DNA of 60,273 nt from positions 1 to 60,273 of the forward strand of contig CAYVQU010000009.1 in the NCBI GenBank assembly GCA_964453155.1, written 5' to 3'. The translations under genes and the position numbers were made by a program. The notes beneath the pieces were generated by a model. That model was not told the origin of the DNA. It was given only the letters and a program-made list of their open reading frames with translations, and made no database searches. Shown here piece by piece: positions 57,614 to 60,273 of this stretch (the first letter of the stretch is position 1; the number at the start of each line of letters is the position of its first letter). Source of the DNA: CAYVQU01 sp964453155. GTDB lineage: Bacteria > Chloroflexota > Anaerolineae > Anaerolineales > UBA11858.

Positions 57614-58978
57614 ATGACTGAAACCCAACCCCGAAACGCGTCTACAACTGAAGAAAAGCTCGATTTTAAGAAAATTTTCCCGGTATTTGTGATCGTTCTG
57701 ATCGATCTGCTTGGTCTAACAATCATTATCCCCCTGCTGCCCTTGTATGCGGCTTCTTTTGGGGCCAATGCCTTCGTCATCGGGGCCTTGGGAGCCGCTT
57801 ACCCCATCATGCAATTCGTGGGAGCTCCCATCCTGGGACGGCTCTCAGATCGCTTTGGGCGTCGCCCGGTACTGATCATCAGCCAGATTGGGACCCTGGT
57901 GGGTTTCCTGGTATTGGGCTTTGCCAATACGCTCTGGCTTATGTTCATCTCTCGGATCATCGATGGGATTTCGGGGGCGAATATCGCCACTGCCCAGGCC
58001 GTCATCTCTGATAATACGACCGAGAAAACTCGCACCCAAGGTTTAGGGTTAATTGGAGCTGCATTTGGTCTCGGTTTTATCGTTGGGCCGGTGATTGCCT
58101 TTGTCACCCTGGCCATTAGTGATAACAACTATAATCTGGTGGCATTTGTCGCGGCGGCATTTTCGTTATTCTCGATCTTGTTGACTTATTTCTGGCTGGA
58201 AGAATCTCATCCCCCCGAGAAACGGGGCCAGGGAACCTCGAAAGCCAGTTTTGGGTTCCAGGCCATGCTCGCCGCCCTCAAAAAACCGGAAATTGGCTTA
58301 CTTTTAATTTTGATGTTCGTCCAACAGTTTGCTTTTGGCGGTTTTGAGCAGCTTTTAGCCCTGTTTACGCTCAACCGATTGGGGATGAACGCCTCCAGCA
58401 ACGCGGGATTATTTGTCTACATTGGAATCATTGTCGTAATGGTTCAGGGCTATTTCGTCGGAAAGTGGAGCCGCAAACTCGGGGATCGGTGGCTGGTGTT
58501 GATGGGTTTGCTGGTCTTGGGGATCGGGTTGCTCGTATCCGCGGTTACTCCCCAACAACCTGTCCCATGGTATTCCAAAGCGGAAGTCACCGCGGAATTG
58601 ACGGCCGATGTCGCCCAACCCGGTGAAACCCCGCCCGTCGAGGACATCCAAATTGAACTACCAGCGGACGACAATAACGGCTGGACTGGATTGGCCTGGC
58701 TGCTGGTCGCGATGATTCCCGCCGCGATTGGGGGTGGGGTCCTACAACCTTCGATCAATAGTATGATTACCCAACGGGTCAGCCCAGAGGAGGTTGGGGG
58801 TACTTTGGGCATTTCGGCCGCATTTTTAAGTGGTTCAAATGCCATCACACCCCTCATCATGGGTGCCATTTTCGAGTGGCTGGGATCGACGGCGCCATTC
58901 ATGATTGGCGCAATAATTCTGCTGATCTTGTGGGTGGTTGCGAGCCGCTCAATCGTAAAAACTGAAACAGCTGACTAA
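57614..58978 (+). CDS. MFS transporter, TetA/multidrug-like
   Basis: 454 residues from the ATG at 57614 (GGAGG 11 nt upstream; an ATG at 57605 is only 2 nt from it). Twelve spans. Motif A between spans 2 and 3 is LGRLSDRFGRRPVL; motif C-like LGLIGAAFGLGFIVGPVIA in span 5 marks a drug:H+ antiporter. Between spans in the C-terminal half is a hydrophilic insertion of about 45 residues (QQPVPWYSKAEVTAELTADV, acidic) not usual in TetA proteins. The substrate is unknown. Confidence 0.88.
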   Translation: MTETQPRNASTTEEKLDFKKIFPVFVIVLIDLLGLTIIIPLLPLYAASFGANAFVIGALGAAYPIMQFVGAPILGRLSDRFGRRPVLIISQIGTLVGFLVLGFANTLWLMFISRIIDGISGANIATAQAVISDNTTEKTRTQGLGLIGAAFGLGFIVGPVIAFVTLAISDNNYNLVAFVAAAFSLFSILLTYFWLEESHPPEKRGQGTSKASFGFQAMLAALKKPEIGLLLILMFVQQFAFGGFEQLLALFTLNRLGMNASSNAGLFVYIGIIVVMVQGYFVGKWSRKLGDRWLVLMGLLVLGIGLLVSAVTPQQPVPWYSKAEVTAELTADVAQPGETPPVEDIQIELPADDNNGWTGLAWLLVAMIPAAIGGGVLQPSINSMITQRVSPEEVGGTLGISAAFLSGSNAITPLIMGAIFEWLGSTAPFMIGAIILLILWVVASRSIVKTETAD

Positions 58979-58999
58979 AATCGGAAAAGCTGTTATGAG

Positions 59000-59202
59000 C
59001 AACAGAAGATTGAACAACATCAGATTAATGTCACTGCGAGGCAGCATTACCGCCGAAGCAGTCTCCTCCCTAGCGAGAGGAGGATTGCTTCATTTCATTC
59101 GCAATGACATGTGTTCAAGTTGCTCTTGACCATTACAGTGTTCTCAGAAAAAAAGGGAATCTCCGCGTTCTCTGCGACTCCGCGATGTTTAATCTTCTGT
59201 TG
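59000..59202. repeat. Composite palindromic repeat, copy 2
   Basis: CAACAGAAGATT (59000-59011) pairs perfectly with AATCTTCTGTTG (59191-59202). Inside, TTAATGTCACTGCGA (59025-59039) pairs with TCGCAATGACAT (59099-59110), followed by TGTTCAAG. The same order is found at 15393-15534. A CTCCGCG phrase (59161-59184) of the other repeat family lies within it. No gene is seen in 58979-59234. Confidence 0.65.
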
Positions 59203-59234
59203 ATGAGTATAAATACCAGGAGAACACTAAGAAC

Positions 59235-59822
59235 ATGAACCAATTTCTAAAAATTATCCTGGGGATCGTTGCAGTAATCAGTGTTCTCTGCATCGCGGCC
59301 AGTTTTTCCCTGTTGATGGGTTCGCAGATGGGTTTGAATCAATTTATAGGCCACAACCCCGAGAAAGCGCGAGAAATTGGGGTTTCACTACTGGAATATT
59401 CTTTGCCGGTGGGGTATACCGAAAGCGGGAGTCGCAACTTGGGACTCATCAAAATGGTTGTGATCACACCGGGAGGGTATGAACCGCGCTATCTCAGCCA
59501 AAATATGATCATCATCTCAACCTACCCGACAGGTTTGGGGCTAAGCGCCGATCAGTTTCAGGATGAGTTGCGGCTGGCACTGCTGCGATCTACTGAGAAT
59601 GTCTCCACCCTGCAATTTGTGCGTACAGCTACGACGATGATCAAAAGTTCAGCAGTCGAATTTTCAGTTTACGAGAGTTTTGGGGAATATGACGACCCAG
59701 CCCGGATCATTGTAAGTGAGGTATTTGAAGGCATAAACGACGGGATTGTCATTCTATTCTCAGGACCTATCGAGGGTTGGGATCAACAAATGGTCAATGA
59801 CTTCCTGGGGTCAATCCGCTAA
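59235..59822 (+). CDS. Hypothetical membrane-anchored protein
   Basis: 195 residues. One N-terminal membrane helix at about 5-29 (IILGIVAVISVLCIAASFSLLMG) is followed by an external domain of mixed alpha/beta character (LGLIKMVVITPG, VSTLQFVRTATTMIKSSAVEFSVYE, GIVILFSGPIEGWDQQMVNDFLGSI). I do not recognise the family. It stands alone behind the composite repeat and converges on the truncated regulator gene. Confidence 0.7.
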   Translation: MNQFLKIILGIVAVISVLCIAASFSLLMGSQMGLNQFIGHNPEKAREIGVSLLEYSLPVGYTESGSRNLGLIKMVVITPGGYEPRYLSQNMIIISTYPTGLGLSADQFQDELRLALLRSTENVSTLQFVRTATTMIKSSAVEFSVYESFGEYDDPARIIVSEVFEGINDGIVILFSGPIEGWDQQMVNDFLGSIR

Positions 59823-59826
59823 TCCG

Positions 59827-60228
59827 CTACCCATCCGCTGTTAACCACCCCTGCCGCATTGCTTCCGTCACGGCCGCGGCCCGCGAATCAACGTTCAATT
59901 TAGTGTAGATTTTGGACAGATGGGCTTTAACTGTCCGTTCAGTGATCCCCAGTTGGAAAGCGATTTCTCGGCTGGTGCTTCCTACAGAGACGGCATGGAG
60001 GACTTCGAGTTCGCGGGCTGTTAGGGCTGAAGGATGTGAGGGAGCTGGGGTGCGCGGGGGCGGGGGCGTTTGTAGCAGTTGATTCAGAATTTCGGGTTTG
60101 AGTAAGGTTTCGCCACGGGCGGCGGCGCGGATGGTGTTAAAGAGGGTTTTACGGTCAGTATCTTTGAGGAGATAGCCCCGAGCGCCTAACCCTAAACCCT
60201 TGCGCATTAGCTCATCTTCATTAGAGTC
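59827..60228 (-). pseudogene. NarL/FixJ-type response regulator, 5'-truncated
   Basis: The C-terminal LuxR-type helix-turn-helix is intact (LTARELEVLHAVSVGSTSREIAFQLGITERTVKAHLSKIY). Before it, only the last part of the receiver domain is left: from about 60228, DSNEDELMRKGLGLGARGYLLKD, which normally follows the beta-4/alpha-4 region. Going upstream the frame meets a TGA at 60232-60234, and none of the three frames of the last 40 bases of the window reads as receiver sequence. So the phospho-accepting part is missing. A truncated protein could start at the ATG at 60207. Either the gene is broken by rearrangement or the sequence is joined wrongly at the edge. Confidence 0.7.
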
Positions 60229-60273
60229 TATTCACAATAAGGGGTGAACATGGTAAACCAGTCCAAACTGAGC

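Overview
The window looks like a chromosomal piece of a Chloroflexota bacterium, most likely an Anaerolineae-type anaerobe. This is an inference from gene content, not a measured placement. Pointers are: an oligopeptide-type ABC transporter with Asp-rich calcium-loop insertions, several non-pyrrolysine MttB-family methyltransferases, lipoproteins combining Pro/Thr- or Glu-rich linkers with SH3-like domains, a sufCBD-S-U operon ending in a Rieske ferredoxin, a GH65 enzyme, TtuA/TtuB tRNA thiolation genes, and many short palindromic repeats between genes.

Layout. 1-3 kb: the N-terminal part of a membrane sensor, a lipoprotein and a solitary integron integrase (intI) behind a near-perfect sigma70 promoter. 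3-10.4 kb: an M20D amidohydrolase and a complete five-gene dipeptide/oligopeptide-type ABC transporter. 10.8-17 kb: three MttB-family methyltransferases and a corrinoid protein, divergent from an Lrp/AsnC regulator, with both promoters and two candidate operators in the shared intergenic region. 17-22 kb: a GreA-C-like protein, a GH65 glycosidase/phosphorylase, an SH3-domain lipoprotein and phoU. 22-31 kb: a membrane protein ending in a (Cys-Ala)n tail, then a radical SAM/SPASM enzyme with an N-terminal PqqD-like domain, NUDIX, an M20 peptidase, three phospholipid genes and a second radical-SAM-like protein that has lost all of its cluster cysteines. 31-40 kb: an amphi-Trp-like protein, a GIDE-like membrane protein, a methyltransferase, an HD protein and the suf operon. 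40-46 kb: a lipoprotein, a large coiled-coil membrane protein, a HAD phosphatase, a Cas4/RecB-like Fe-S nuclease and an SH3 lipoprotein. 46-52 kb: a SufR-like regulator with a SufT-like protein, rpsF-ssb-rpsR, a parvulin foldase, tRNA-Asn, a GNAT, and ttuB-ttuA. 52-60 kb: glnA behind a structured, terminator-rich leader, an ABC-2 exporter, an MFS transporter and a truncated NarL-type regulator.

How the parts fit together. The transporter, amidohydrolase, MttB paralogues and corrinoid protein read as uptake and demethylation of quaternary amines or N-methylated compounds, a role known for MttB relatives; the substrate cannot be read from sequence. The suf operon and the SufR-like gene 6.4 kb away share a 31-bp site (25 identical positions) next to both -35 boxes, which suggests one Fe-S regulon. 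The most unusual locus is at 22.1-30.8 kb: a possible membrane-anchored, Cys-rich substrate, a candidate SPASM maturase and a catalytically dead paralogue.

The intergenic DNA carries several families of hairpin repeats. One has arms that appear to covary; another is a composite nested element present twice.
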